A stretch of 64,000 nt of DNA. Origin: Nocardioides pini (GTDB lineage Bacteria; Actinomycetota; Actinomycetes; Propionibacteriales; Nocardioidaceae). This document shows positions 26,410 to 34,172 of this stretch, piece after piece (position 1 is the first letter of the stretch; each line of letters opens with the position of its first letter). The DNA lies in contig NZ_JAPPUX010000001.1 of the NCBI RefSeq assembly GCF_026712185.1, forward strand, positions 186,001 through 250,000, given 5' to 3'. Below the pieces are notes generated by a model. The model saw only the letters and a program-made list of their open reading frames with translations, had not been told where the DNA came from and did not search any database. The translations under genes and the position numbers were made by a program.

Positions 26410-27647
26410 TACGCCGGCTCGCGGAGGTCGGCCATCGCGGCGAAGCGTCGTACGGCGTCGTCCGCGCCGTCGACGCGCTCGGCCCGGTGCAGCTGCGCGA
26501 CCGGCACATTGCCCAGGTAGAGCGAGCCGAGGGTCTCGGCCGTGACCCGGACGTCGGGCTCGTGCTCGGTGCGGGACACGGTCGCGACGCCGTCGGTCGC
26601 GGTCACCTCGTACCGTCCGGCCGCATGCCCCTGCGGGTCGTCGACCTCTAGCACGACCGTGCCGTCGGCAGCCCAGGGGCGCGCCTCGAGCGCCCGCGGG
26701 ACGTCGAGGACGCGCAGCCAGAGGAACTCCTCGATCTCGGTGGTCTTGACGCGGTTGAGGTCGGTCAGCGCCCACATGAGCGGGTCGTCGGGATGGACGA
26801 TGTTGAAGGTCACCGTCCTGACGCGGTCCAGCGACGCCAGGAACGACCACAGCCCGAGCTGCGCCTGCGGCGTGAGCGCGGCCATCTCGTCGACCTTCAC
26901 CGAGTCCTTCTCCTCGTGCTTGAAGATCGCGAAGCCGTCGACGCGGCCGCCCTCGTCGAGGTGGACCGCGGTGCGGATCTTGCGGTGGGCGCCGCTGCCG
27001 CTGAAGTCGTAGGCGCCGGTGTGCATGTCCTCGTACTGCGCCGGCCAGTCGACCGACCCGCGCTGACGGGCGTGGAAGGTGTCGAAGACGCCCTTCACGT
27101 GGGGCCAGGCGTCAGCCGGCTCGAGGAGCTCGACACGACCGGGGTCGGTGAACGAGCGGAACGCGAAGCCGGCGGTGGTGTCGACGTCCGCACCCAGCCG
27201 GAACGTCGCCGGCCCGAAGCCCCACCGGCCGTAGATCGTCGCCTCGGACGCCGTCAACGCGGCGATCGGGATGCCCTGCGCCACGGCGTCGGCGAGGTCG
27301 TCCTCGATCATCCGGCGCAGCAGTCCGCGGCGCCGGTGCGCGGCGCTGGTCGTGACGTCGGTGACCATCCGCAGCGGCAGCAGCTCGCGGCCGGCGTTCA
27401 GCGTCTTGTCGAGGCTGGCGTACGTCGCGACCGGCATCGGCCCGGCGCCGAACTCACCCTCCGGCAGCCACGCGCCGCGGACGACGACCCGGTCCGCGCG
27501 ATAGTGGCCGACCCAGCGGTCGATGAGCTCGTCCTCGGGGCGCGGATCCCGGAAGCCGCGCAGGACGGCGCCGACCCAGCCGCGGCGCCGGGCCACCGCC
27601 TCGTCGGACTCGTCGGAGAAGTCGAGGATCGCGAAGTCGTAGTCCAC
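26391..27647 (-). CDS. Eis-like GNAT N-acetyltransferase
   Basis: 418 residues in the Eis arrangement: N-terminal GNAT domain with the acetyl-CoA loop VTDVTTSAAHRRRGLLRRMI near 100, a second GNAT-like half, and a sterol-carrier-like C-terminal domain ending PAYNLTGF (the C-terminal carboxylate acts in catalysis in Eis). Eis acetylates aminoglycosides and lysines; the substrate here is not known. GTG 27647 follows a TAGCGT box by 6 bases. Confidence 0.85.
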   Translation of the reverse strand: MDYDFAILDFSDESDEAVARRRGWVGAVLRGFRDPRPEDELIDRWVGHYRADRVVVRGAWLPEGEFGAGPMPVATYASLDKTLNAGRELLPLRMVTDVTTSAAHRRRGLLRRMIEDDLADAVAQGIPIAALTASEATIYGRWGFGPATFRLGADVDTTAGFAFRSFTDPGRVELLEPADAWPHVKGVFDTFHARQRGSVDWPAQYEDMHTGAYDFSGSGAHRKIRTAVHLDEGGRVDGFAIFKHEEKDSVKVDEMAALTPQAQLGLWSFLASLDRVRTVTFNIVHPDDPLMWALTDLNRVKTTEIEEFLWLRVLDVPRALEARPWAADGTVVLEVDDPQGHAAGRYEVTATDGVATVSRTEHEPDVRVTAETLGSLYLGNVPVAQLHRAERVDGADDAVRRFAAMADLREPAYNLTGF

Positions 27648-27653
27648 CCGGCC

Positions 27654-27659
27654 ACGCTA
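27654..27659 (-). promoter_or_regulatory. -10 box TAGCGT, leaderless start of the Eis-like gene
   Basis: On the minus strand: TAGCGT, GGCCGG, GTG 27647. The same GGCCGG spacer occurs at the HAD gene. Confidence 0.5.
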
Positions 27660-27698
27660 GTGAGCGCGCGGCACGCGAGCCACGCATTTGATCCTCGG

Positions 27699-27736
27699 TG
27701 GTCGAGTGCCGAGGGACGAGCGAGGTGTGTCGGGAC
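27699..27736. repeat. Degenerate REP-like element
   Basis: TGGTCGAG...GACGAGCGAGG...TCGGGACT resembles the palindromic intergenic elements of Nocardioides-type genomes (TGGTCGAG...GCGAGCG...TCGAGACC) as I remember them. A single worn copy. Confidence 0.35.
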
Positions 27737-27780
27737 TCAGACGCTATGGCGTGACCGCCTCGGGGTGAGGGGGTTGCAGG

Positions 27781-27862
27781 CCGGGGCCTCTCGCATGCAT
27801 GTACGTGGGTTGTCGGGCAGGAGCGGCCTGCTCGACCTATCCACAGGCATAGGAGGCCCCGG
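27781..27862 (+). ncRNA. Nested-stem segment upstream of the transposase start, possible IS110 bridge-RNA remnant
   Basis: A perfect 10-bp inverted repeat (CCGGGGCCTC at 27781, GAGGCCCCGG at 27853) encloses an inner hairpin GTCGGGCAGG-agcgg-CCTGCTCGAC (27812-27836, one G-T pair). The outer 3' arm covers the AGGAGG ribosome site of the transposase. In the IS110 group the non-coding left end encodes the bridge RNA; identifying this segment as such is inference. Confidence 0.4.
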
Positions 27863-28379
27863 TGTTCACTGAGCGTACGAGCGTGACCGGCTCGACGCGC
27901 TCATCACCCAGCTCGCGGCGGACAGCGAGTTCACCGACGTGACCCGCCGCTTGTGCTGCCTGCGGGGAATCTCGACCCTGACCGGATTCGCGCTGGCCGT
28001 CGAGCTGGGCGACTGGCACCGGTTCAACGGGCACGGCATCGGCGCCTACCTCGGCCTGGTGCCGTCCGAGCACTCAAGCGGCCAGTCCCGCCGACAAGGC
28101 TCGATCACGAAGACCGGCAACAGCCACGCCCGTCGGCTGCTGATCGAGGCAGCCTGGCACCACAAGGCCCGCTACACCGTCGGCCCGGTCCTGCGCGCCC
28201 GCTGGGAACAAGCTCCCGAGGCCGCGCGCGTGCGCGCCCATGCTGGCAACACCCGGCTCAACCAGCGCTGGGCGACCTACACCCGACGGCACAAGACACA
28301 CACGGTCGCGAACACCGCGATCGCGCGCGAGCTTGCCGGCTGGTGCTGGTCCCTGGCCACCCTCGAGCCAGCCGTGTAG
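27862..28379 (+). pseudogene. IS110-family transposase, N-terminal catalytic domain deleted and frame broken
   Basis: GTG 27862 reads VFTERTSV, the usual IS110 N-terminus, then leaves frame at a junction in ACGAGCGTG (27877-27885). From 27873 another frame gives YERDRLDALITQLAADSEF and the Transposase_20 C-terminal domain: RGISTLTGFALAVELGDW, AYLGLVPSEHSSG (with the likely nucleophile serine), GSITKTGNSHARRLLIEAAW and ELAGWCWSLATL, stop at 28379. About 220 residues, including the RuvC-like DEDD part, are absent compared with full-length members (roughly 400 residues, from memory). It cannot make active recombinase. Confidence 0.85.
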
Positions 28380-28677
28380 ACCCGCAACGAGACTTGGCTG
28401 GCCCGTCGAGGACCTGACGAGCAGCGCGAGGAGAACCGGTCCGCGATTCGGCTGTGAGCCACGAGCACGCTCGTGACGCTCGACCTCAGACAAGCAGACC
28501 ACTCCAGCCGCACGCCGTCCTGCGGTACCCAACCCGCGAATATCAGCATTGACCGCGCGTCGAGAACGACACGCTGCGACAGGCCCTACGACATCCACCA
28601 CGCCAAGAGAGGCGCCGCCAACACACCCAGTGTCGGCGGCGCCTCACCACGCCCTCTTGACACCCGAGGGCTACATA
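28380..28677. other. 298-bp intergenic region between the IS remnant and menA
   Basis: No gene seen. The left part may be the right end of the IS110 element; the right part holds the terminator hairpin of menA (28610-28644). Confidence 0.5.
28610..28644 (-). terminator. Terminator hairpin downstream of menA
   Basis: AGGCGCCGCC pairs perfectly with GGCGGCGCCT, and after an A/C mismatch ACAC pairs with GTGT around a 5-base loop. It lies 33 bases beyond the menA stop. No strong T-run, as is usual in actinobacteria. Confidence 0.7.
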
Positions 28678-29553
28678 TCAGCCGAGCACCAGCAGCGGCA
28701 CCGCGACGAGGACCGACCAGATCAGCTCCGAGGCGCCCGTGGCGGCCAGGACCGGGACCAGCGCCGGGCCCGTCGCGCCGCCGAGGACCGCCCGCGTGGG
28801 GGACAGCGCCCGGGCGAGGAAGGCCAGGCCGACGAGCACCCACCACGTCGTCGAGGCGGCGACGGCGACCACCGCGGCGGCGGCGACCAGCACGAGGAAC
28901 GCGTACAGGTAGCGGGTGCGCTCGTCACCCAGCCGCACGGCGAGGGTGCGCTTGCCCGCGACCGTGTCGGTGGGGATGTCACGCAGGTTGTTGGCGACGA
29001 GGATCGCACACGCGAGCGCCCCGATGCCCACGCCGGCGTAGAGGGCCGGCCACTCCCACGTCTCGGTCTGCACGTAGGTCGTGCCGACGACGGCGACCAG
29101 GCCGAAGAAGACGAAGACCATCACCTCGCCGAGGCCGAGGTAGCCGTAGGGCTTCTCGCCGCCGGTGTAGAACCACGCGGCCACCACGCAGACCAGGCCC
29201 ACCGCGACGAGCCACCACGCGGTGGTGGCGGCCAGGACGAGGCCGGCCACGGCCGCCACGCCGAAGGCGGCGAAGGCGGCGCCCCGCACGGCACGCGGCG
29301 ACGCCGCCCCCGAGCCGACGAGACGCATCGGGCCGACCCGGTCGGCGTCGGTGCCGCGAACGCCGTCGGAGTAGTCGTTGGCATAGTTGACGCCGACCTG
29401 CAGCGCGAGGCTGACGAGGAGGGCGAGCAGGGCCTTCCACCACACCGCGTGGTCGACGTACGCCGCCACGCCGGTGCCGGCGAGCACGGGCGCGACCGCG
29501 GCCGGGAGGGTGCGCGGTCGGGCGCCGGCGAGCCAGTCAGCGGAGGAGGTCAC
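28678..29553 (-). CDS. menA: 1,4-dihydroxy-2-naphthoate polyprenyltransferase
   Basis: Membrane prenyltransferase that attaches the isoprenoid tail to 1,4-dihydroxy-2-naphthoate, giving demethylmenaquinone, the MenG substrate. 291 residues and about eight spans; prenyl diphosphate motifs NYANDYSDG (NDxxD at 59-63) and NNLRDIPTD. GTG 29553 follows a CACAAT -10 box by 6 bases, in the 12-base gap after the MFS gene. The prenyl donor is probably made by the synthase at 59224. Confidence 0.94.
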   Translation of the reverse strand: MTSSADWLAGARPRTLPAAVAPVLAGTGVAAYVDHAVWWKALLALLVSLALQVGVNYANDYSDGVRGTDADRVGPMRLVGSGAASPRAVRGAAFAAFGVAAVAGLVLAATTAWWLVAVGLVCVVAAWFYTGGEKPYGYLGLGEVMVFVFFGLVAVVGTTYVQTETWEWPALYAGVGIGALACAILVANNLRDIPTDTVAGKRTLAVRLGDERTRYLYAFLVLVAAAAVVAVAASTTWWVLVGLAFLARALSPTRAVLGGATGPALVPVLAATGASELIWSVLVAVPLLVLG

Positions 29554-29559
29554 CGCCGG

Positions 29560-29565
29560 ATTGTG
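29560..29565 (-). promoter_or_regulatory. -10 box CACAAT, leaderless start of menA
   Basis: On the minus strand CACAAT, CCGGCG, GTG 29553. The box directly abuts the stop codon of the MFS gene, so menA can be transcribed on its own as well as by read-through. Confidence 0.5.
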
Positions 29566-30918
29566 TCAGGAGCCGAGCGGGCTCATGCCGCCAGGCTCCG
29601 CGGGCTGCTCCACCGTCGGCGGGCCCACCGGCGCGGCGTCTGCGGCCTTCGCCGAGGACGTGGCGTCGGCCAGGACGTCGGCCGGCACGTGCTGCTCGAG
29701 GAAGCGGCGGGCGAGGCGTACGGACGGGTGCAGACCGGCGGCGGCCGCGGTGACGAGCGCGGCGATGACGAGCCAGCCCAGGGAGCTCCAGTCCATCACG
29801 AGGAACGTGTAGAGGGCGGGCGCCCACACGCGCCCCAGCGTGCCCATCAGCTCGGCCGCGCCCTGGTACTCGCCGCGGCGGCGCGGGTCCATCAGCTCGG
29901 CCTCGAAGGTCCAGCTGGCCGCGGACAGGAACAGCTCGGCGCCGGTGAGGGTGACGTGGCCGAGGAAGAACAGCACGATCGTCAGGAGGCCCACCGTGTG
30001 GTGGGTCGACAGCGTGATGACGCACGACACGATGAAGAAGAAGGTCGAGATCCGGATCGCGCGCAGGCCGGTCGAGAGGTCGCGGATCCCCCGCGCGGCG
30101 GCCAGCGGCAGCAGGATGCACATGACGGTGTTGGTGCCGAAGAGGAAGGCCAGCACCACCCACGGGGCGTCGGTCTTCTGCACGAGCCACAGCGGGATGA
30201 CGAGGTTGAGGATGACCTGGTTGGTCCACAGCACGCCGTCGCAGAACGACGCGGACAGCCAACCGACGTTCTTCATCGGGCCGGGGCCCTCGATCCGGAC
30301 CTTGCGCTCCTCCGTGGTCTTGAGGTCGTGGGAGGCCGGTGGCAGGCGGGTGACGTTGATGGCGTTGAGGGCGAAGACGACCGCGGTGAACCACGGCAGC
30401 GACGAGATGACCGTCAGCGACTCGGTGGCGAGCGCGATGCCACCGGCCAGCGCGCCGAGGGTGAAGCCGACGTTGAGTGCGGAGTACATGTAGGCGCGGG
30501 ACTCCACGCGCTCTGCGGCCGGCAGCACGTCGATCGTGTAGGCGCCGTGAGCCGCGCCGCCCAGCGACCCGACGACCTCGAGCGCCACGGCCAGGGCGAC
30601 GTAGCCGGCGAAGCTGTCGATGAACGGCCAGCTGCACACCAGCGCCGCCTGGCCGGCGGAGCTGATCGCCCAGCAGCGCTTGGGCCCGAAGCGGTCGACC
30701 ACCTTGCCCATCGGGTAGGCCGCGATGAATGCCGCGATGCCGGCGATGGTGAGGCCCAGGCCGACCTGGGGCCCGGTGAGGCCCACCACCTCGGTGAAGA
30801 ACACCGCCGACCCTGCCATGAACGTGCCCTCGCCGAGCGCGAACAGCAGCGACTGCGTCGAGAGGCGACCGGCGAGCCGAGAGGGTGGGGTGAGGTATGC
30901 GATCAGCGCGGTGAACAT
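29566..30918 (-). CDS. Major facilitator superfamily transporter
   Basis: 450 residues with about 12 membrane spans from start ATG 30918. The loop YPMGKVVDRFGPKRCW near 65-80 is the MFS motif A between spans 2 and 3. Substrate unknown; the architecture resembles drug-efflux-type members. An ATG at 30999 adds 27 residues without hydrophobic character and is rejected; a CAGAAT box lies 8 bases before 30918. C-terminal 45 residues are Ala/Pro-rich and cytoplasmic. Confidence 0.85.
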   Translation of the reverse strand: MFTALIAYLTPPSRLAGRLSTQSLLFALGEGTFMAGSAVFFTEVVGLTGPQVGLGLTIAGIAAFIAAYPMGKVVDRFGPKRCWAISSAGQAALVCSWPFIDSFAGYVALAVALEVVGSLGGAAHGAYTIDVLPAAERVESRAYMYSALNVGFTLGALAGGIALATESLTVISSLPWFTAVVFALNAINVTRLPPASHDLKTTEERKVRIEGPGPMKNVGWLSASFCDGVLWTNQVILNLVIPLWLVQKTDAPWVVLAFLFGTNTVMCILLPLAAARGIRDLSTGLRAIRISTFFFIVSCVITLSTHHTVGLLTIVLFFLGHVTLTGAELFLSAASWTFEAELMDPRRRGEYQGAAELMGTLGRVWAPALYTFLVMDWSSLGWLVIAALVTAAAAGLHPSVRLARRFLEQHVPADVLADATSSAKAADAAPVGPPTVEQPAEPGGMSPLGS

Positions 30919-30993
30919 CGCCGGCCATTCTGGCCCCCCGCACCGACAGCCGTCCTGCCATTTTCGGACGCGACCGTCATGCAGCCCCGCCCG

Positions 30994-30999
30994 TAGCAT
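30994..30999 (+). promoter_or_regulatory. -10 box TAGCAT, leaderless start of a 60-residue gene
   Basis: TAGCAT, GTCGCC, ATG 31006. Confidence 0.5.
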
Positions 31000-31005
31000 G
31001 TCGCC

Positions 31006-31188
31006 ATGAACTTCTTCCGGCGGCGGGCCAGGGCCAGCTCGAAGGAGGAAGCCCTGGCCGAGGCGCGGAAGGCGACTGCGCGGCTACGTCGCGACAAGGA
31101 GGATCTCGAGCGCTACCGGGCGACGAAGCAGGCGAACCCCGCTGACCGGATGACGCCCAACCAGTGGCTCGGGAGCGGCGGGACCTAG
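31006..31188 (+). CDS. Small basic/charged protein of unknown function
   Basis: 60 residues, beginning MNFFRRRARASSKEEALAEA and predicted to be one long charged helix (ARKATARLRRDKEDLERYRAT) with a polar tail PADRMTPNQWLGSGGT. A leaderless promoter directly before the ATG and a clean codon bias support it. No family recognised. Confidence 0.6.
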   Translation: MNFFRRRARASSKEEALAEARKATARLRRDKEDLERYRATKQANPADRMTPNQWLGSGGT

Positions 31189-31365
31189 CCGCAAGCGCCC
31201 CACACGACGGTGCGCGGCGGACGCATGCAGCCCGCACTGGCGCGGTGGGCCTCAGATCTGGCCAAGGCCTCGTCGGCGGCAGTGGCGACTGCTTACTGGG
31301 TGTGTCCCTGTTGGCGAGGCCAGTCACCGAATCCGCCGAGATGCGCGCTTCGTCGCGAGGGATGC

Positions 31366-31731
31366 TCAGCGTGTACCCGACGGGTTTCGCCACCGGAGGG
31401 TGACCACCCCGTCGTCCGCGACGGTCCGCTCGGCCGTTTCCACCATGCGGGTGTTCAGCTCTTCATCGAGAACCCAGTCAACCTCTTGCGCCCAGTCATC
31501 GAGGGACTCGCACACCTCGCCGGTCTGTGGTCCCTCAGGCATACGGCCAAGCGAGAAGCGGACGGCGAACACGTCGGCATGCCCGTCGTAGCGGAACCGC
31601 ACCACAAGGTCGCTCCCGTCTGTAGTGACCTCCACGGGGCGGTAGGCCACCACCCGCGCCTGCCAGTTCGTCCGGTCGAAGCGCGAGCGGACGACAGATG
31701 CCGCGTCGTCGGCCGGCCAGAAGAAGTCCAC
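31366..31731 (-). CDS. Hypothetical acidic protein
   Basis: 121 residues, strongly acidic, with alternating strands (VVAYRPVEVTTDGSDLVVRF, DVFAVRFSLG) and a helix DDWAQEVDWVLDEEL. No signal peptide or span and no family recognised. GTG 31731 has no clear ribosome site; a GACCAT 5 bases upstream is a possible -10. GC and codon use are slightly less biased than in the neighbours. Confidence 0.55.
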   Translation of the reverse strand: MDFFWPADDAASVVRSRFDRTNWQARVVAYRPVEVTTDGSDLVVRFRYDGHADVFAVRFSLGRMPEGPQTGEVCESLDDWAQEVDWVLDEELNTRMVETAERTVADDGVVTLRWRNPSGTR

Positions 31732-31800
31732 GGCTGATGGTCGCTTCCACGCATGTCGTCCGCAACTGCCGATACGCGCGAGCGTGTCCGGACGGGCCCG

Positions 31801-32046
31801 CTACCGCTTGCGCACCACGGTGGCGCGGTAGCCGAAGCTATCCTGACCCGGCGCTTCCCACTCCAGATCAACCACATCGCCCTCGCTGAGCGACTTGTAC
31901 TCGTAGACCTCGCTTTCGTGGCTGCTTGCCACGCGACGAGTCTCGATCACCGCGCAATGGGTCCAGCACCCACCCGGCGTCTCGGGGCTGTCCAGCACGC
32001 CCCACCCAAGGTCCTCATGCCACTCACGCACTTCAGCCCGAACCAT
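31801..32046 (-). CDS. Cold-shock-domain-like small protein
   Basis: 81 residues: REWHEDLGWGVLDSPETPGG, CWTHCAVIE and EGDVVDLEWEAPGQDSFGYR follow the pattern of a nucleic-acid-binding cold-shock barrel (GWG turn, WTH in place of FVH, and the GDxVxFE strand), so it may bind RNA or single-stranded DNA. The match is distant. ATG 32046 follows a TAGCCT box by 6 bases. Confidence 0.6.
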   Translation of the reverse strand: MVRAEVREWHEDLGWGVLDSPETPGGCWTHCAVIETRRVASSHESEVYEYKSLSEGDVVDLEWEAPGQDSFGYRATVVRKR

Positions 32047-32052
32047 GCGGTG

Positions 32053-32058
32053 AGGCTA
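32053..32058 (-). promoter_or_regulatory. -10 box TAGCCT, leaderless start of the cold-shock-like gene
   Basis: On the minus strand: TAGCCT, CACCGC, ATG 32046. Confidence 0.5.
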
Positions 32059-32197
32059 CGCCGACCACCGGGCGTTCAGGTTCGCGTCCGCATGCGTGCG
32101 GGCGCGCCGCCTTGTCGCCGCGGCGGCCACCGGGTGGAGCCGCATCTGTCGAAGAGCCGCCGCAACCGAGGCCGGTTCCGCACCGGCCGGGGCGCCG

Positions 32198-32365
32198 CTA
32201 CCGAGGCCGGCCGTCCTCGTGGTCGCCGTCCGAATCGGGGCGGCCCTGGGCCATCCGCCCGGTGTCGCGCCGGATGCCCTCGGCCCGGCGTCGCTCGAAG
32301 AGCAGGATGGCCACGACGACGCCCACCATCACGACGACGGTGGCAACGAGCCGGAAGGCGTCCAC
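32198..32365 (-). CDS. Small single-span membrane protein (55 residues)
   Basis: From GTG 32365 to TAG at 32198: a membrane span in VDAFRLVATVVVMVGVVVAI then LLFERRRAEGIRRDTGRMAQ and an acidic tail ending HEDGRPR. Positive-inside arrangement with a charged tail resembles the 58-residue protein at 24830. GGAGGGG precedes the start closely. The frame shows the G/C third-position bias of real genes. No family recognised. Confidence 0.55.
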   Translation of the reverse strand: MDAFRLVATVVVMVGVVVAILLFERRRAEGIRRDTGRMAQGRPDSDGDHEDGRPR

Positions 32366-32407
32366 CCCTCCACGATGGCACGCGGGGGCGAATCCGGTGT
32401 CGCGGCG

Positions 32408-32749
32408 TCAGTCGCGGTTGACCGCGATCGCCTCGCGGACGAGTGCGACGAAGGCGTCCTCGTCGACCCGGTCGTCCTCGTGGAGGTCGATCGCGCGTCG
32501 CGTGCCGGCGTCGAGGCTGGCGTTGAAGAGCCCGGCCGGGTCGTCGAGCGAGGCGCCCTTCGCGAAGGTGACCTTGACCTTGTCCCGGTAGGTCTCGACC
32601 GTGCAGAGGAGGCCGTCGCGGGAGAAGGTGGGCACGCCGTCGGGGTTGGACGCCTTGCGCCACTTCGCCTCCTCGGTGACGTCCGGATCGGCCTCGAGGA
32701 CGAGCGAGCGGATCGTGGTGACGAGGCTCCCGCGCCAGTCGGTGGTCAT
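32408..32749 (-). CDS. DUF1801 family protein
   Basis: 113 residues matching the DUF1801 (YdhG-like) fold: WRKASNPDGVPTFSRDGLLC, VKVTFAKGASLDDPAGLFNA and RAIDLHEDDRVDEDAF. Some members are proposed iron chaperones, which cannot be judged here. ATG 32749 follows a TACAGT box by 7 bases; longer in-frame versions overlap the DUF1330 gene and are rejected. Confidence 0.75.
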   Translation of the reverse strand: MTTDWRGSLVTTIRSLVLEADPDVTEEAKWRKASNPDGVPTFSRDGLLCTVETYRDKVKVTFAKGASLDDPAGLFNASLDAGTRRAIDLHEDDRVDEDAFVALVREAIAVNRD

Positions 32750-32756
32750 GACGGCG

Positions 32757-32762
32757 ACTGTA
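32757..32762 (-). promoter_or_regulatory. -10 box TACAGT, leaderless start of the DUF1801 gene
   Basis: On the minus strand: TACAGT, seven bases, ATG 32749. It lies in the 22-base gap after the DUF1330 gene. Confidence 0.45.
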
Positions 32763-32771
32763 TGCCCGCGC

Positions 32772-33059
32772 TCAGGCGCCGGGCACCACGCGCATGTCGC
32801 GGTCGGCGCCGCCGTCGAGGGCCCGGAGCGCCTCCTGGTAGGCCTCGCTCTCGTGTGCGGCGACGGCGGCCTCGACGGACGGGAACTCGATGACGATCGT
32901 GCGGGTGGCCGCACCCTTCTCGAAGGTCACCTCCGGCACGCCCCGCACGAGGAACCGCCCGCCCGCCCCGGTCAGCGCCGGACCCGCCAGCGCGGCGTAC
33001 GCCGCCACCTTCTCGGGGTCGTGGACGGCCTGGTAGGTGGTGATCCAGTACGCGGTCAT
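32772..33059 (-). CDS. DUF1330 domain protein
   Basis: 95 residues of the ferredoxin-like dimeric alpha/beta barrel family DUF1330: MTAYWITTYQAVHDPEKVAA, GGRFLVRGVPEVTFEKG and TIVIEFPSVEAAVAAHESEA. Function unknown. ATG 33059 follows a TAGGGT box by 7 bases. Confidence 0.82.
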   Translation of the reverse strand: MTAYWITTYQAVHDPEKVAAYAALAGPALTGAGGRFLVRGVPEVTFEKGAATRTIVIEFPSVEAAVAAHESEAYQEALRALDGGADRDMRVVPGA

Positions 33060-33066
33060 GGGGGCG

Positions 33067-33072
33067 ACCCTA
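33067..33072 (-). promoter_or_regulatory. -10 box TAGGGT, leaderless start of the DUF1330 gene
   Basis: On the minus strand: TAGGGT, seven bases, ATG 33059. The divergent menE box lies 68 bases away. Confidence 0.45.
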
Positions 33073-33139
33073 CGGCGTGGTCGGGGCGCCGCCGCGGGCG
33101 TCTCGGCGGCGTACGTCGTGCTCCCGGTCGCGCAGCCAC

Positions 33140-33145
33140 TAGCGT
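33140..33145 (+). promoter_or_regulatory. -10 box TAGCGT for the menE-menC-menD operon
   Basis: TAGCGT, seven bases, GTG 33153; no ribosome site is visible, so the operon message is probably leaderless. Confidence 0.5.
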
Positions 33146-33152
33146 TCGTCGT

Positions 33153-34172
33153 GTGAGCTTCCTGCGGCCCTCGGACGAGCCCTCCGTCGTCATCCGGCAG
33201 CTGTCGCGGTGGCTGGAGGCCGACGCCCCGCCACCGCTGCTGATCGAGACCTCCGGGTCCACGGGCCGGCCCAAGGGCGTCGTCCTCCCGCGCCGCGCCG
33301 TGCTGGCCAGCGTCGAGGCGTCCGCGCGCCGGCTCGGCGGGACCGGCCGGTGGCTGCTGGCGCTGCCGTCGTCGTACGTCGCCGGGGTGCAGGTGATCGT
33401 CCGCTCGCTGGTCGCCGGCCACGAGCCCGTCGTCGTCGACGGCCTCGACGTCGGCCGGGCGGTCGCGGCCGACCACGCGGGGACCGCGACGTACGCCTCG
33501 CTGGTGCCGACCCAGCTCCACCGCATCGTGCGCAACCCCGAGCAGGTCGCCGCGCTCGCCCGCTGCGACGCCGTCCTGGTCGGTGGCGGCGGGCTCGACC
33601 CGGAGGTGCGCCGCGCGGCCGAGGAGCAGGGCGTCCGCGTCGTCGCCACCTACGGCTCGTCCGAGACCGCTGGCGGGTGCGTCTACGACGGCGTCCCGCT
33701 CGACGGTGTCGGGGTGACGATCGGCGCCGAGGGCAGGGTGCGCATCGCCGGGCCCACCCTCTTCAGCCACTACGCCGACGACCCCGAGCTGACCGCCGAG
33801 ACCGTCGTCGACGGCTGGTTCCTCACCTCCGACGCCGGCCGCTTCGACGAGGACGGGCGCCTGCAGGTCATCGGCCGCATCGACGACGTGGTCGTCAGCG
33901 GGGGCGTGAAGGTGCCGGTGACCGCCGTCGCCCAGCGGCTGCGCGAGCACCTCCTCGTCACCGACGTCGAGGTCCTCGGCGTCCCCGACCCCGAGTGGGG
34001 CCAGCGGGTCGTCGCGGTGGTCGTCGGCAACGTCCACGAGGCCGAGCTGCGCGACTGGGTCAGCCTCGAGCACCCGCGGTCGTGGGCGCCCCGCGAGTTC
34101 AGGTGGGTGGACCGCCTGCCGCTGCTGCCCAACGGCAAGGTCGACCGGCAGGCGATCCGGGCCGCGCTGTGA
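33153..34172 (+). CDS. menE: o-Succinylbenzoate-CoA ligase
   Basis: Activates o-succinylbenzoate, made by MenC, to its CoA thioester. 339 residues, short for the ANL family: the P-loop IETSGSTGRPKGVVL begins at residue 31, so most of the usual N-terminal subdomain is missing, as in other actinobacterial MenE proteins. Further motifs: VATYGSSETAGG, WFLTSDAGRFDEDG, VIGRIDDVVVSGGVKV and the catalytic lysine in LPLLPNGKVDRQ. GTGA overlap with menC. Confidence 0.92.
   Translation: MSFLRPSDEPSVVIRQLSRWLEADAPPPLLIETSGSTGRPKGVVLPRRAVLASVEASARRLGGTGRWLLALPSSYVAGVQVIVRSLVAGHEPVVVDGLDVGRAVAADHAGTATYASLVPTQLHRIVRNPEQVAALARCDAVLVGGGGLDPEVRRAAEEQGVRVVATYGSSETAGGCVYDGVPLDGVGVTIGAEGRVRIAGPTLFSHYADDPELTAETVVDGWFLTSDAGRFDEDGRLQVIGRIDDVVVSGGVKVPVTAVAQRLREHLLVTDVEVLGVPDPEWGQRVVAVVVGNVHEAELRDWVSLEHPRSWAPREFRWVDRLPLLPNGKVDRQAIRAAL

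Larger units (their letters stand above)
27781..28379 (+). mobile_element. Internally deleted IS110-family insertion sequence (partial)
   Basis: Contains a structured segment (27781-27862), the normal transposase start region (GTG 27862, AGGAGG upstream, codons for VFTERTSV) and an intact C-terminal transposase domain, but the N-terminal DEDD domain is missing. The true outer boundaries cannot be set because IS110 elements lack clear terminal repeats; sequence belonging to it may extend left to about 27660 and right to about 28600. Confidence 0.75.

Noticed and set aside
28549..30996. 815-codon plus-strand open frame over menA and the MFS gene
   Set aside because: Antisense shadow: highly charged and repetitive, while menA and the transporter on the other strand are clear.
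32096..32893. 265-codon plus-strand open frame over the small minus-strand genes
   Set aside because: Its residues are repetitive antisense readings of the DUF1801 and DUF1330 genes, which have clear family motifs.
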